Assembly (NCBI RefSeq): GCF_000708885.1 | Contig: NZ_JEOE01000015.1 | Location: forward strand, 22,983 to 86,982 | Direction: 5' to 3' | Length of the DNA: 64,000 nucleotides | Source of the DNA: Cellulomonas sp. HZM | GTDB lineage: Bacteria; Actinomycetota; Actinomycetes; Actinomycetales; Cellulomonadaceae | Part shown: in pieces, positions 44,601 through 52,797 of the stretch | How the letters are laid out: each line of letters starts with the position of its first letter | Position numbering within the stretch: position 1 is the first letter of the stretch | Program-made: the position numbers and the translations under genes | Notes under the pieces: model-generated | What the model was told of the DNA's origin: nothing | Database searches by the model: none | Seen by the model: the letters and a program-made list of their open reading frames with translations, nothing else

Positions 44601-47182
44601 CCGCAGCGCAGGTCGCGCAGCACTGGCAGATCGGCACGGGCGTCAACCAGCCGCCCAACGCGGTGTTCACCTCGACGACGTCCGATCTCACGGCCTCGTT
44701 CGACGCATCGGCCTCGGGTGACCCCGACGGCACGATCGCCTCGTACGCGTGGAGCTTCGGCGACGGGCAGACCGGGACCGGGGTGACGCCGACGCACACC
44801 TACGCGACGGCGGGCACCAAGTCGGTCACCCTCACGGTCACGGACAACAAGGGTGCAACTGCGTCGATCAGCCACGACGTGGTGGTCACCGCGCCGAACC
44901 AGCCGCCCACCGCGGCGTTCACGGCGACGGCTGACGGCCTCGCGGTGAGCGTCGACGGCTCTGCCTCGGCCGACGCCGACGGCACGATCGCGTCCTACGC
45001 GTGGGACTTCGGCGACGGTGCGAGCGCGACCGGTGCGACGGCGTCGCACACGTACGCGACGAGTGGTACGAAGACGATCTCGCTCACCGTGAAGGACGAC
45101 AAGGGTGCGAGCGCGACGACCACCCGCACGGTCGCTGTCGTCGCCCCGAACCAGCCGCCCACGGCCCGGTTCACGACGCAGACCCACGCGTTGAAGGTGT
45201 CGGTGGACGGTTCGACCTCGACCGACGCCGACGGGACGGTCGCGTCGTACGCCTGGTCGTTCGGCGACGGAACCACCGACACCGGAGCCACGGCCTCGCA
45301 CACCTACGCGTCGGCCGGCACGTACACCGTCAAGCTCGTGGTGACCGACGACGCGGGTGCCACCGACACGACGACGAAGGACGTCACGGTCGCGCCGAAC
45401 GCCGCGCCCACAGCGCGCTTCACGTCGCAGGTGACCGACCTCAAGGTCTCGGTCGACGGCTCGACGTCGTCCGACACCGACGGCACCGTGGCGTCGTACA
45501 CGTGGACGTTCGGAGACGGCGGGACCGGAACCGGCGCGTCGGCGACGCACACCTACGCGACTGCCGGCACCTACACGGTCAAGCTGACCGTGACGGACGA
45601 CGACGGAGCGACCGACTCCGTGACTCACGACGTCACCGTCACGGCTCCGACGACGGCCACCCCGCTCGCGACCGACGCGTTCACGCGCACGGTCTCCTCG
45701 GGCTGGGGCAACGCCGACCTGGGCGGGACGTGGACGGTCAGCGGCGGTGCGTCGCGGTTCTCCGTGGACGGCTCGGTCGGCAAGCAGACGAATGCGGCCG
45801 GCATCACGACCACCGCGGTGCTGGGCGCGGTCTCGAGCGCGAGCTCCGACCTGACGGCGACCGTCTCGGCCGACAAGGTGCCGGGCGGTGGCGGCGCGAT
45901 GATCACCTTCCTCGGTCGGCGTGCAGCCAACGGCGATGCCTATGGCGGGCGCATCAAGCTGCTTGCCGACGGTACGGTCCAGCTGCACGTGAACAAGCCC
46001 AGCGGGACGATCGCAGGCGGGACCGTGCCCGGACTGACGTTCGCTGCCGGCGACAAGCTGAAGGTTCGCCTCCAGGTCGACGGTGTGTCTCCGACCACCG
46101 TCCGGGCGAAGGTCTGGCGGGCGGGCTCCGACGAGCCGTCCACGTGGTTCGCGACCGGCACGGACGCCACCGACTCGCTCCAGGTCGCAGGCTCGGTCGG
46201 CATCACGTCGTACCTCTCGGCGTCGGCAGCGAACGGCCCCGTGGTGTTCGGCTATGACGACCTGGCTGTCACGACGATCGGACCTGCGCCGGCCAACCAG
46301 GCGCCGCACGCCGCGTTCACGTCGACCGTGAGCGATCTCGGCGTCCAGCTGGACTCGAGCTCCTCGAGCGACAGCGACGGCTCGATCACCAGCTACGCGT
46401 GGACCTTCGGCGACGGCGGCACCGCGTCCACCGCGAACCCTTCCCACACGTACGCCGCAGCAGGGACGTACACGGTGAAGCTCACGGTGACCGACGACGA
46501 CGGTGCGTCCGACTCGGTCTCGCACGACGTGACGGTGACGGCTCCCCCCGCGGGTGGTCCGATCGCCGCCGACGCCTTCGGACGCACCGTGGCGGGCGGC
46601 TGGGGCAGCGCTCAGACCGGAGGTGCCTGGTCGCTCACTGGCACCGCGAGCCGTTTCTCCGTGGGTGACGGCGTCGGGAAGTACACGCTGGCGGCGGGCA
46701 CGACGTTGGCGAGCCAGCTCGGTGCAGTCTCGTCGACGAGCACCCGCACGGAGGTGTCGATTGCGGTGGACAAGGTCCCCGACGGCAGCGGCGCGTACGT
46801 CCATGTCCAGGGGCGCCGGGTCGCCGCGGACAACTACTACGGGGCGCGGCTCCGGTTCATGGCCGACGGCTCGGTGCAGCTCCACGTCACCAAGGGCAAC
46901 GGCACGGCGGCCGCCGGTGTGGTCGTCCCGGGTCTGACGTATGCGGCGGGGGACTCGATCCGGGTGGCCGTCGAGGTCACCGGCACGTCTCCGACCACGG
47001 TCCGGGCCAAGGCGTGGAAGGTCGGCACCAGCGAGCCTGCGGCGTGGCAGACGTCGACGACCGATGCGACGCCGTCGCTGCAGGCCGCGGGAAGCGTGGG
47101 TCTCATCGGCTACCTGTACGGCAACGTGACCGTGGCGCCGGTGGTGATCTCGTTCGACGACTTCGTCGCCAAGGAGATCTAG
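41609..47182 (+). CDS. giant secreted multidomain protein with propeller, LamG and PKD modules
   Basis: The 1,857-aa protein has a signal peptide (ALATVVVGVLVATPARA) and a delta-60/beta-propeller-like region (about 40-440; repeats of VGGNF, AGNFTSING, GGTFTNVN, GGSFTSVAG). An FN3-like domain (to about 550), two LamG/concanavalin domains (about 552-778 and 785-1010) and four PKD domains (about 1014-1346; SYAWSFGDG) follow. The C-terminus is an unrecognised approximately 210-residue module (1351-1560), a fifth PKD and a second copy of the module (1649-1857). Each module copy starts DAF.RTV and G.GSAQ/WGNADLGG. No anchor is visible, so it is probably secreted and binds surface or environmental glycans. 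GGGAGGAG supports ATG 41609. Confidence 0.85.
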   Translation: MQRTSWIRRGAGLVTALATVVVGVLVATPARADTAPVDPTEPTTVTADSLPTVQIDGVVWNQQIVGNTVFVGGNFQNARPAGAAAGTNLTSRPYLLAYDLTTGNLISSFAPVLNGQVRDLALSPDGKRLYVAGNFTSINGQTSYRLAAFDTATNTIVPSFHPIINAPVVAVTATNSAVYFGGTFTNVNSVARKNVAAVSATDGSTLAFNPAVDNGSVTSIVAAPDDGSVVIGGSFTSVAGSSNPGYGLARLAASDGSLMPLPVNTYIRDAGDQSGVLSLESDGTSFYGSGYHFGSGGNMEGSFSASWATGAMNWVEDCHGDTYSAFPAGDAVYSASHKHYCGNSGGFPQTDPWTYYRATATSKTVYGTNTADIYGYPDHAGQPSPKFLNWFPTINTGTFTGKSQGPWTVNGNDDYVLMGGEFTTVNGVGQQGLARFAKSSIAPNQQGPRMSGAQWPLSAASLVAGQVRLAWSSNYDRDNQTLKYNLYRTTVNSAPIYTTTLTTPFWKPQAMGFIDKNLTPGSSQKYRIEAVDPFGNLVRSDYVTVTVSADGAASAYSDAVLGSGATSYWRLGEPSGTTVYDWAGFSDAVAGTGVTRGAAGAIGGGDTNAASTFSGDGNGLVATQSPIVGPQTFSIETWFKTTSTGGGKIVGFGNANTGNSSNYDRHIYMTPAGKVVFGVYPGESRTVTSSASYNDGAWHQAVATLGPDGQKLYVDGKRVAQRADTTSAQSYSGYWRIGGDSPWEGNAYFAGSIDDVSIYPGVLTAKQVDDHWVASGRTSTIPAPPSDDYGAAVFNLNPDLYWRLSDSNGSSTAANSGPLGNAGSYQGAVTYQVTGAVPGTNKAITLPTTFGTHGVVVAKNSTNNPTVYSEEIWFKTTTTSGGKLIGFGDATSGTSSSYDRHVYMETDGRLTFGVWTGQTNTITTPQAYNDGAWHQVVATQSSDGMKLYVDGALRGTNPQTAAQAYTGYWRIGGDTTWGPQPWFNGSLDEAAVYPTALTAAQVAQHWQIGTGVNQPPNAVFTSTTSDLTASFDASASGDPDGTIASYAWSFGDGQTGTGVTPTHTYATAGTKSVTLTVTDNKGATASISHDVVVTAPNQPPTAAFTATADGLAVSVDGSASADADGTIASYAWDFGDGASATGATASHTYATSGTKTISLTVKDDKGASATTTRTVAVVAPNQPPTARFTTQTHALKVSVDGSTSTDADGTVASYAWSFGDGTTDTGATASHTYASAGTYTVKLVVTDDAGATDTTTKDVTVAPNAAPTARFTSQVTDLKVSVDGSTSSDTDGTVASYTWTFGDGGTGTGASATHTYATAGTYTVKLTVTDDDGATDSVTHDVTVTAPTTATPLATDAFTRTVSSGWGNADLGGTWTVSGGASRFSVDGSVGKQTNAAGITTTAVLGAVSSASSDLTATVSADKVPGGGGAMITFLGRRAANGDAYGGRIKLLADGTVQLHVNKPSGTIAGGTVPGLTFAAGDKLKVRLQVDGVSPTTVRAKVWRAGSDEPSTWFATGTDATDSLQVAGSVGITSYLSASAANGPVVFGYDDLAVTTIGPAPANQAPHAAFTSTVSDLGVQLDSSSSSDSDGSITSYAWTFGDGGTASTANPSHTYAAAGTYTVKLTVTDDDGASDSVSHDVTVTAPPAGGPIAADAFGRTVAGGWGSAQTGGAWSLTGTASRFSVGDGVGKYTLAAGTTLASQLGAVSSTSTRTEVSIAVDKVPDGSGAYVHVQGRRVAADNYYGARLRFMADGSVQLHVTKGNGTAAAGVVVPGLTYAAGDSIRVAVEVTGTSPTTVRAKAWKVGTSEPAAWQTSTTDATPSLQAAGSVGLIGYLYGNVTVAPVVISFDDFVAKEI

Positions 47183-48498
47183 TGGATCTGCTCGCGACGC
47201 GCCGTCCACCAGCCCGGTCCGGGGACCGGGCTGGTGTGGTCTGTGGAGCTCAGCGCCGCTCGGCGCGGCCACATCAGCAGGCCGAGTGCGAGGACCGCGA
47301 ACGGCACGGACGTGTACGACGGGCTGAAGAACACGTTCCACACAGTCCGTACCGTCATGTACGTGAGCAGAGCGACCGCATGCCGGTTCGCGAGATATCG
47401 CACGTAGCCGCTCAGCACGAGCACCAGGATCGTCCCGGCGAGGACGATGCCGGGGATGCCGAAGAGCGCCCAGAAGTCGCCCACGTTCGAGTGCAGGACG
47501 ATGGCGTTGCCGAACATGTAGTGCTCGACGTACCCGTTGTCGGGGTTGTAGCCCAGCTGCGCCATCCCCGACTTCGCCACCATCACGATCGAGGACGTGG
47601 GGAGCGTGCCGCTCCCGAAGCCGACGGGATGGTGGACGAACAGCGCGGCCGTCGCGCCCATCTCGGGCCGGGCCCCCAGCAGCACCGACCCGCTCTGGTC
47701 GATCTGGAGCTGAGTACGCTCCTGAGCGCTGTCGCCGAGGTAGCCGTCGAGGATCAGGGTGAGCCCGACGTTGTACAGCGCGGCCACGAGCAGGATCGCG
47801 AACCCCGCGACGCGCAGCCGCGAGCCGCGGGCAGTGGAGGCGCGCGGGAGCCACTGGACGATCGTCAGCACGAGCGCGAGCACGAGGATGGCGCTCGTCG
47901 AGCGAGCCCCGCTCGTCGCGGAGAGCGCGGCGAGCGCGAGAATCGTGACGATCTGGACCGCGCGACTGCCGCTCCACCAGGCCAGGGCGAGCACGATGAC
48001 GGTGACGGGAGTCTCGAACCCGAATCGCCACGTGCCGTCCCGGAACGCCGCACCGTTGCCGGCGAGCAGCAGACCCACACCGAAGATCACCGCCGTGCGA
48101 GGGCTGCCGAGGACCTCTCGGCACCAGAGCACGACACCCGTTCCGAGGACCAGCTCGAGGCCGAGCGCCGTGTTCGCGATCTCGAGCTTGGACGACGTCG
48201 GTCCCGACTGGCTCGCGTACTCGGTCAGCCACAGGCCCGAGACGACGGCCAGAGGAACGATCGTCGCGACCCACGCCCACCCGGCCCAGCGACGAGCATG
48301 GCGCCACCACACGGGGAGCAGCGCTGCGGCGACCACGAGGCCGGGCTCGACCCGACCGCCAAGGACCGTGGTCCGAGCAGCGACCAGCAGCACGGCGATC
48401 GCTGCCGCCCACTGCGCCCCCACGCTCGCCGCGGTGCCCGAGGGGGCCACGTGAGCCGGTGCCGTGGGGAGCGCGGGACGCTGGGTGCCTACGGTCAT
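47179..48498 (-). CDS. Wzy-like O-antigen/EPS polymerase
   Basis: The 439-aa protein has about 12 hydrophobic segments and a long external loop (about 250-330, with DQSGSVLLGARPEMG and NPDNGYVEHYMFGN). This is the profile of O-antigen ligase/polymerase family proteins, which link repeat units outside the membrane. Similarity in this family is weak, so the call rests on topology and context. ATG 48496-48498 has GGAGG 9 nt upstream. Its TAG stop and that of the giant gene share the CTAG at 47179-47182. Confidence 0.75.
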   Translation of the reverse strand: MTVGTQRPALPTAPAHVAPSGTAASVGAQWAAAIAVLLVAARTTVLGGRVEPGLVVAAALLPVWWRHARRWAGWAWVATIVPLAVVSGLWLTEYASQSGPTSSKLEIANTALGLELVLGTGVVLWCREVLGSPRTAVIFGVGLLLAGNGAAFRDGTWRFGFETPVTVIVLALAWWSGSRAVQIVTILALAALSATSGARSTSAILVLALVLTIVQWLPRASTARGSRLRVAGFAILLVAALYNVGLTLILDGYLGDSAQERTQLQIDQSGSVLLGARPEMGATAALFVHHPVGFGSGTLPTSSIVMVAKSGMAQLGYNPDNGYVEHYMFGNAIVLHSNVGDFWALFGIPGIVLAGTILVLVLSGYVRYLANRHAVALLTYMTVRTVWNVFFSPSYTSVPFAVLALGLLMWPRRAALSSTDHTSPVPGPGWWTARREQIH

Positions 48499-48595
48499 CC
48501 GGTGCCACCTCCGCGGAGCGCGCCCGAGGTCTCGTCGGCGCGCGGTCGAGGCTATTGCAGCGCAGGGGCCTCGTGCGAGAGCGTCTGCGGGTGGA

Positions 48596-49738
48596 ATGAA
48601 GGCTCGCGAACCTGGAAGGCGAGGGGTCGTGACATCTGAGAGCGCTGCGCGCGAGACCACGGTGGTCGCTCCGGTCCGCACGGAGCGGCCGACGCTCGCC
48701 ACGCTGTTCGACCCTCGGGCCAACGGCCTGAACGCGGTCCGTCTCTTCCTCGCGCTGGCCGTGATCGTCTGGCACTCGTTCCCGCTCACCGGCACCGCCG
48801 TGCCGTTCTTTCCCGCACGACAGATCGCGGGCAACCTCTGGGTGGACGCGTTCTTCGCCATCTCCGGGTTCCTCATCACCCGGAGCTGGCTGGCCCGACC
48901 CCACCTCGGTGCGTACCTGCGGGCGAGGGCGTTGCGCATCTTGCCCGCGTTCTACGTGTGCATCGTCGTGACGGCGTTCGTCATCGCGCCCGTCGGGGCG
49001 AGGGCGACCGGGGCGTCCATCACCTGGCACGACTCGCTCCACTACGTCGTCGCGAACGCAGGTCTGCGGGTTCGTGAGTACGGGATCAACGGGACACCGA
49101 CCGGCGTCCCGTTCCCGGGAGCATGGAACGGTTCGCTCTGGACGCTGTGGTGGGAAGCGCTGTGCTACCTCGGCGTCGCTGCACTGGGGTTGCTCGGCCT
49201 GCTGCGGCGGCCGCGTGTCGTCGCACCGATGCTGCTGGGAGTGTTCTGGCTCGCCGAGCTGGGTGTCGCGCTCGGGGCGGTCGACCGCTACGAGCTGCGG
49301 ATGGGTGCCCGGTTCGGGCTGATGTTCTCCGCCGGCGCGGTGCTGCTCGTGCTGGCCGATCGTGTGAGCGTGCGGCCGCGCTGGATCGCGCTCGCGAGCG
49401 GTGCTCTCCTGGTCGCAGCATTCCTCCCGGACTACCGCTTGGTGGCGGCGCCGCTCGTCGCGTATGTCGCGGTGGGCTCTGGCTCGATGCTCAAGTCCTC
49501 CAGGTGGAGGTTCCCCGACGACCTCTCCTACGGCACGTATGTCTACGCATTCCCTCTCCAACAGCTTCTCGCGTGCTTCGGGCTGGCCGTGCTGCCGCCG
49601 CTGATGTTCGCGGGGGTGTCGGTGCTCGTCACGCTCCCGGTCGCCGCATGCAGCTGGTTCGGCGTGGAAAGACCGGCGCTGCGGCTCAGGAACCGCGGGG
49701 CACCTTCGCCTCCCAAAAGAGACAAATCACCCGTCTGA
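48596..49738 (+). CDS. acyltransferase 3 family membrane protein
   Basis: The 380-aa product has about ten helices and the acyltransferase-3 pattern: GLNAVRLFLALAVIVWHSFPL with the catalytic His in the first helix, WVDAFFAISGFLITRSW and the later RALRILPAF. These enzymes put O-acetyl or related groups on exported polysaccharides. ATG 48596 has only a weak ribosome site. GTG 48629, preceded by GGCGAGGGG, would shorten it by 11 residues and is an equally good choice. Confidence 0.86.
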   Translation: MKAREPGRRGVVTSESAARETTVVAPVRTERPTLATLFDPRANGLNAVRLFLALAVIVWHSFPLTGTAVPFFPARQIAGNLWVDAFFAISGFLITRSWLARPHLGAYLRARALRILPAFYVCIVVTAFVIAPVGARATGASITWHDSLHYVVANAGLRVREYGINGTPTGVPFPGAWNGSLWTLWWEALCYLGVAALGLLGLLRRPRVVAPMLLGVFWLAELGVALGAVDRYELRMGARFGLMFSAGAVLLVLADRVSVRPRWIALASGALLVAAFLPDYRLVAAPLVAYVAVGSGSMLKSSRWRFPDDLSYGTYVYAFPLQQLLACFGLAVLPPLMFAGVSVLVTLPVAACSWFGVERPALRLRNRGAPSPPKRDKSPV

Positions 49739-49777
49739 CCTCTGGTCTGGCGTGCGCGTCGGCTCGATGATCGGACG

Positions 49778-50884
49778 ATGGCCCGCCCCGACTCCGCGAC
49801 CGAGGCTCTGGTCGCGCCCGCGACGACGGTCCGTGGCGCCCCTCGCCTGGAGTGGGTCGATGCAGCACGTGGCTTCTGTGTCGCGGCCGTCGTGCTCTAC
49901 CACGTCGTGCTGTGGCAGGTGGCCGCTAGCCCGAAGGAGTCCGTGGACCCGCCGGCCCGATCGCTGTGGGGCTTCGTCGACGCGACACTGGGCAGCGTCC
50001 GCATGCCTGTGCTCCTCGCGGTCTCGGGTCTCGTCCTCGCACGGCAGGTGCGCGCGGGCGTCCATCGCTCGACGACGGTGTTCAGATCGCTCAACTCGTA
50101 CTACCTCTACGTCGTCTGGCTCGCGATCTACGCGGTCTTCTACGCGGTGCTCCGCACGGACGGACTACCGCATCGGGTCGACGGGGTGGCTGTGCTCAGG
50201 CAGCTCGCCGTGCCGGACACGACGCTCTGGTACGTCTACGCGCTCGCGGTCTACACGATCATGCTGGCTGCGCTCTCGCGCGTGCCCCCGGCGATCGTCC
50301 TTCCGGCGCTCACGGCGTTGACGGTCGTCGTGCACGCAGCCGTCGACACGAACGGGCAGTGGGTGAAGGTACCCGAGCTCTTCGTCTTCTTCGCGATCGG
50401 GGTCTACGGATCGGAGATGATCCGCCGACTGGCGGAGCGGGCGTCGCTCGTCGTCCTCGGCGTGGCGGCAGCCGCCGCAGTCGGGGTCACGGCGTGCGGG
50501 AGGTTCGTCGGGGACGGCTACGGCGCAGGGCTCCTGTTCGTCCTCCGAGGTGCCGCGTTCATGGTCGTGTGCGTGGTGGCGGTCGTTCTCGTCGTCCGTT
50601 GGCGCCCGGCGGCGAGGCTCGGAGTCGCACTCGGGCGCAGGACCCTCGGCGTCTACGTCATGCACCCGCTGTGGATCGCGCTCCTGCTCACGGCCGCGGG
50701 GGCATGGGCGTCTGACGCGGTGGCGAACGTCCTGGCGTCACGCTTGGCCCTGGTCTACCCCGTCGTCGTGACGATCGCGATCATCGCGGCGAGCATCGGC
50801 GTCCAGTCCGGGCTGGGACGAGCCGGTGCCAGGTGGCCGTTCGAGATGCCGGCCCGGTGGCGCCATGCGCTCGGACGCCCGTGA
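49778..50884 (+). CDS. second acyltransferase 3 family protein
   Basis: The 368-aa membrane protein has about ten helices. It starts LEWVDAARGFCVAAVVLYHVV, with the conserved Arg and His of the family, followed by RMPVLLAVSGLVLARQV. Compared with the preceding gene it belongs to a different subgroup of the same family, so the two may acylate different positions. A GATGAT sequence just before the ATG and the lack of a ribosome site suggest a leaderless start. Confidence 0.84.
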   Translation: MARPDSATEALVAPATTVRGAPRLEWVDAARGFCVAAVVLYHVVLWQVAASPKESVDPPARSLWGFVDATLGSVRMPVLLAVSGLVLARQVRAGVHRSTTVFRSLNSYYLYVVWLAIYAVFYAVLRTDGLPHRVDGVAVLRQLAVPDTTLWYVYALAVYTIMLAALSRVPPAIVLPALTALTVVVHAAVDTNGQWVKVPELFVFFAIGVYGSEMIRRLAERASLVVLGVAAAAAVGVTACGRFVGDGYGAGLLFVLRGAAFMVVCVVAVVLVVRWRPAARLGVALGRRTLGVYVMHPLWIALLLTAAGAWASDAVANVLASRLALVYPVVVTIAIIAASIGVQSGLGRAGARWPFEMPARWRHALGRP

Positions 50885-50933
50885 CGGCGAACGCGCGCGA
50901 GGCCACGTTCCGGACATGAGAGAAGGAGTGCAG

Positions 50934-52088
50934 GTGCGGGAGCTGACGGTCGTCGTCCCCACGTTCAACGAGGCGCCGAACGTGGAGCCGCTCGTGGCGC
51001 GCCTCGCGGCGGCGCTCGACGGCGTCGACGCGGAGGTGCTGTTCGTCGACGACTCGCACGACGACACCCCACGGGAGGTCGAGCGCGTCGCAGCGACCAG
51101 CGCGCTGCCGGTCCGCCTGCTGCACCGGGACGACGCCGTAGGCGGCCTGAGCGGCGCAGTGCAGGACGGGCTCGCGACCAGCACCGCACGGTGGTGCGTG
51201 GTCATGGACGGCGACCTGCAGCACCCGCCGGAGCTCGTCCCGACGCTGCTGGCGACCGCGGTCGAGCAGGGCGTCGACGTGGTCGTCGCCTCCCGGTACA
51301 CGGGTGACGGCAGCGCGGGCGGGCTCGCGAACGGGGTGCGACGGCTCGTGTCGTCGTCGTCGACGGCCGTGACGCGCGCGATGTTCCCACGCCGGCTCGC
51401 GGACTGCTCCGACCCCATGACGGGCTTCTTCCTGGTGCGCCGCGACGCGGTCGACCTCGCGCGGCTGCAGCCGCGCGGGTTCAAGATCCTGCTCGAGATC
51501 CTGGCGCGCCACCGGCTCGCGGTCGCGGAGATCCCGTTCGTGTTCGGCGAGCGGCTGGCGGGCGAGTCGAAGGCGTCGCTCGCGCAGGGCGTGCAGTTCC
51601 TGTCACAGCTCGCGGCGCTGAGGTTCGGCCGGATGCCGCGCTTCGCGGTGATCGGTGGCCTCGGCGCGGTGGTCAACGTCGCGCTCGTATGGGCGATGAC
51701 ACGCGCCGACGTGGACTACCGGGTCGCGGCAGTGGTCGCCGCGGAGGCGACGATCGTCATGAACTTCCTGCTGCAGGAGCGCTTCGTCTTCCGCGACCTG
51801 CGGGGCGAGCGCTTCGGCACCTGGAGCAGGTTCGCGCACTCGTTCCTGTTCAACAACATCGAGACCGCGATCCGGGTCCCGGTACTCGCGCTGCTCGTGT
51901 CGTCGGGGCACCTCGCGGCCGTGCCCGCGACGGCGCTGACGCTGCTCCTCGCGTTCGTCGTCCGGTTCACCTACCTCGCACGCGTCGTGTACCGGCCGCG
52001 CCGACGGAGCCCCGAGGTGGGAACGATCTCGGCGGCGGTGCCGAGCATCGAGGGTGATGTCCGCAAGGCACCGCTCGAGCAGGTCTGA
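50934..52088 (+). CDS. dolichol/polyprenyl-phosphate GT2 fused to a GtrA-like flippase domain
   Basis: The 384-aa protein has an N-terminal GT2 domain (about 1-235) with VVVPTFNEAPNV, VLFVDDSHDDT, MDGDLQHPPE and SRYTGDG, as in polyprenyl-phosphate mannose/glucose synthases. A four-helix GtrA domain follows (about 240-360). It should make and flip a polyprenyl-phosphate sugar, which GT-C enzymes such as the one at 37311 can use on the outside. GTG 50934 follows AGGAG by 6 nt; ATG 50916 is in frame 6 codons earlier. It is the last large gene of the polysaccharide cluster. Confidence 0.88.
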   Translation: MRELTVVVPTFNEAPNVEPLVARLAAALDGVDAEVLFVDDSHDDTPREVERVAATSALPVRLLHRDDAVGGLSGAVQDGLATSTARWCVVMDGDLQHPPELVPTLLATAVEQGVDVVVASRYTGDGSAGGLANGVRRLVSSSSTAVTRAMFPRRLADCSDPMTGFFLVRRDAVDLARLQPRGFKILLEILARHRLAVAEIPFVFGERLAGESKASLAQGVQFLSQLAALRFGRMPRFAVIGGLGAVVNVALVWAMTRADVDYRVAAVVAAEATIVMNFLLQERFVFRDLRGERFGTWSRFAHSFLFNNIETAIRVPVLALLVSSGHLAAVPATALTLLLAFVVRFTYLARVVYRPRRRSPEVGTISAAVPSIEGDVRKAPLEQV

Positions 52089-52089
52089 C

Positions 52090-52135
52090 TTCACCCACTG
52101 GACACCTGTCCACCGTGTCCGATTCGCCCTACTCT
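52090..52135 (+). promoter_or_regulatory. TTCACCC/TGTCCGATT promoter of the TagD-like gene
   Basis: TTCACCC (52090-52096), TGTCCGATT (52116-52124) and the -10 box TACTCT (52130-52135) are in the same order as upstream of the giant secreted protein. Confidence 0.5.
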
Positions 52136-52190
52136 GAACCGAGTTCGAGCCGCCAGAGTCGTCGGCCCCGTGAGGTCGAAGGAGGGCGGC

Positions 52191-52631
52191 ATGACACAGC
52201 TGGTGGGCTATGCGCCGGGCGCGTACGACCTCTTCCACGTCGGGCACCTCAACATCCTTCGGCACGCGAAGCAGCACTGCGACACGCTCGTCGCGGGCGT
52301 CGTCGCCGACGAGGTCCTCGAGGTCACCAAGGGCCGCCGGCCCGTGGTCCCGCTGCAGGAGCGCATGGAGATCGTCAGCCACATCTCCTACGTCGACCGC
52401 GTCCACGCCGAGGTCCTGCTGGACAAGCTCGACACGTGGTCGGAGCTGCGGTTCGACGTGTTCTTCAAGGGCGACGACTGGCGGGGCACCGCCAAGGGGC
52501 GCGACCTCGAGCGTCGGTTCGCCGAGGTGGGCGTCGAGGTCGTGTACTTCCCGTACACGCTGCACACGTCGAGCACGCAGCTGCGCAGGGCGTTGGACGT
52601 GCTGACGGGCGAGGTCGCGCTCGAGGCGTGA
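52191..52631 (+). CDS. cytidylyltransferase, TagD/glycerol-3-phosphate type
   Basis: The 146-aa enzyme has the nucleotidyltransferase HxGH motif in GAYDLFHVGHLNILRHA and the C-terminal STQLRR equivalent of RTxGISTT. Length and motifs match TagD-like glycerol-3-phosphate cytidylyltransferases, which make CDP-glycerol; related ones make CDP-ribitol or other CDP-alditols. With the CDP-alcohol phosphotransferase at 26520 it suggests a phospho-alditol part in the polymer. A strong GGAGGGC site supports ATG 52191. Confidence 0.85.
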   Translation: MTQLVGYAPGAYDLFHVGHLNILRHAKQHCDTLVAGVVADEVLEVTKGRRPVVPLQERMEIVSHISYVDRVHAEVLLDKLDTWSELRFDVFFKGDDWRGTAKGRDLERRFAEVGVEVVYFPYTLHTSSTQLRRALDVLTGEVALEA

Positions 52632-52797
52632 GCGAGCCTCCGTTCGCCGGACGGGTCCGTGTCGGACCCCGAACGTAGACTGGCGCACGCCCCCGCTCGC
52701 TCGTCGAAGCGGGGCGTTCGTGCTGCCTGGCTCGCCGGGCTGCGGCTCCCTGGGCTGCGACGCACGAGCGCGCCCGACGACGCCTCCGAAGGACCCC

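Noticed and set aside
41609..47182. Cell-wall anchoring (LPXTG) of the giant protein or of the beta-helix proteins.
   Set aside because: None of the C-termini has an LPXTG motif, hydrophobic stretch and basic tail.
44039..49561. A continuous minus-strand frame of about 1,840 codons opposite the giant secreted gene (and similar long frames at 29586-33062 and 52465-56922).
   Set aside because: High GC makes antisense frames open; their composition is Arg/Ala/Val-rich nonsense without family motifs, and the opposite strand carries recognisable genes.
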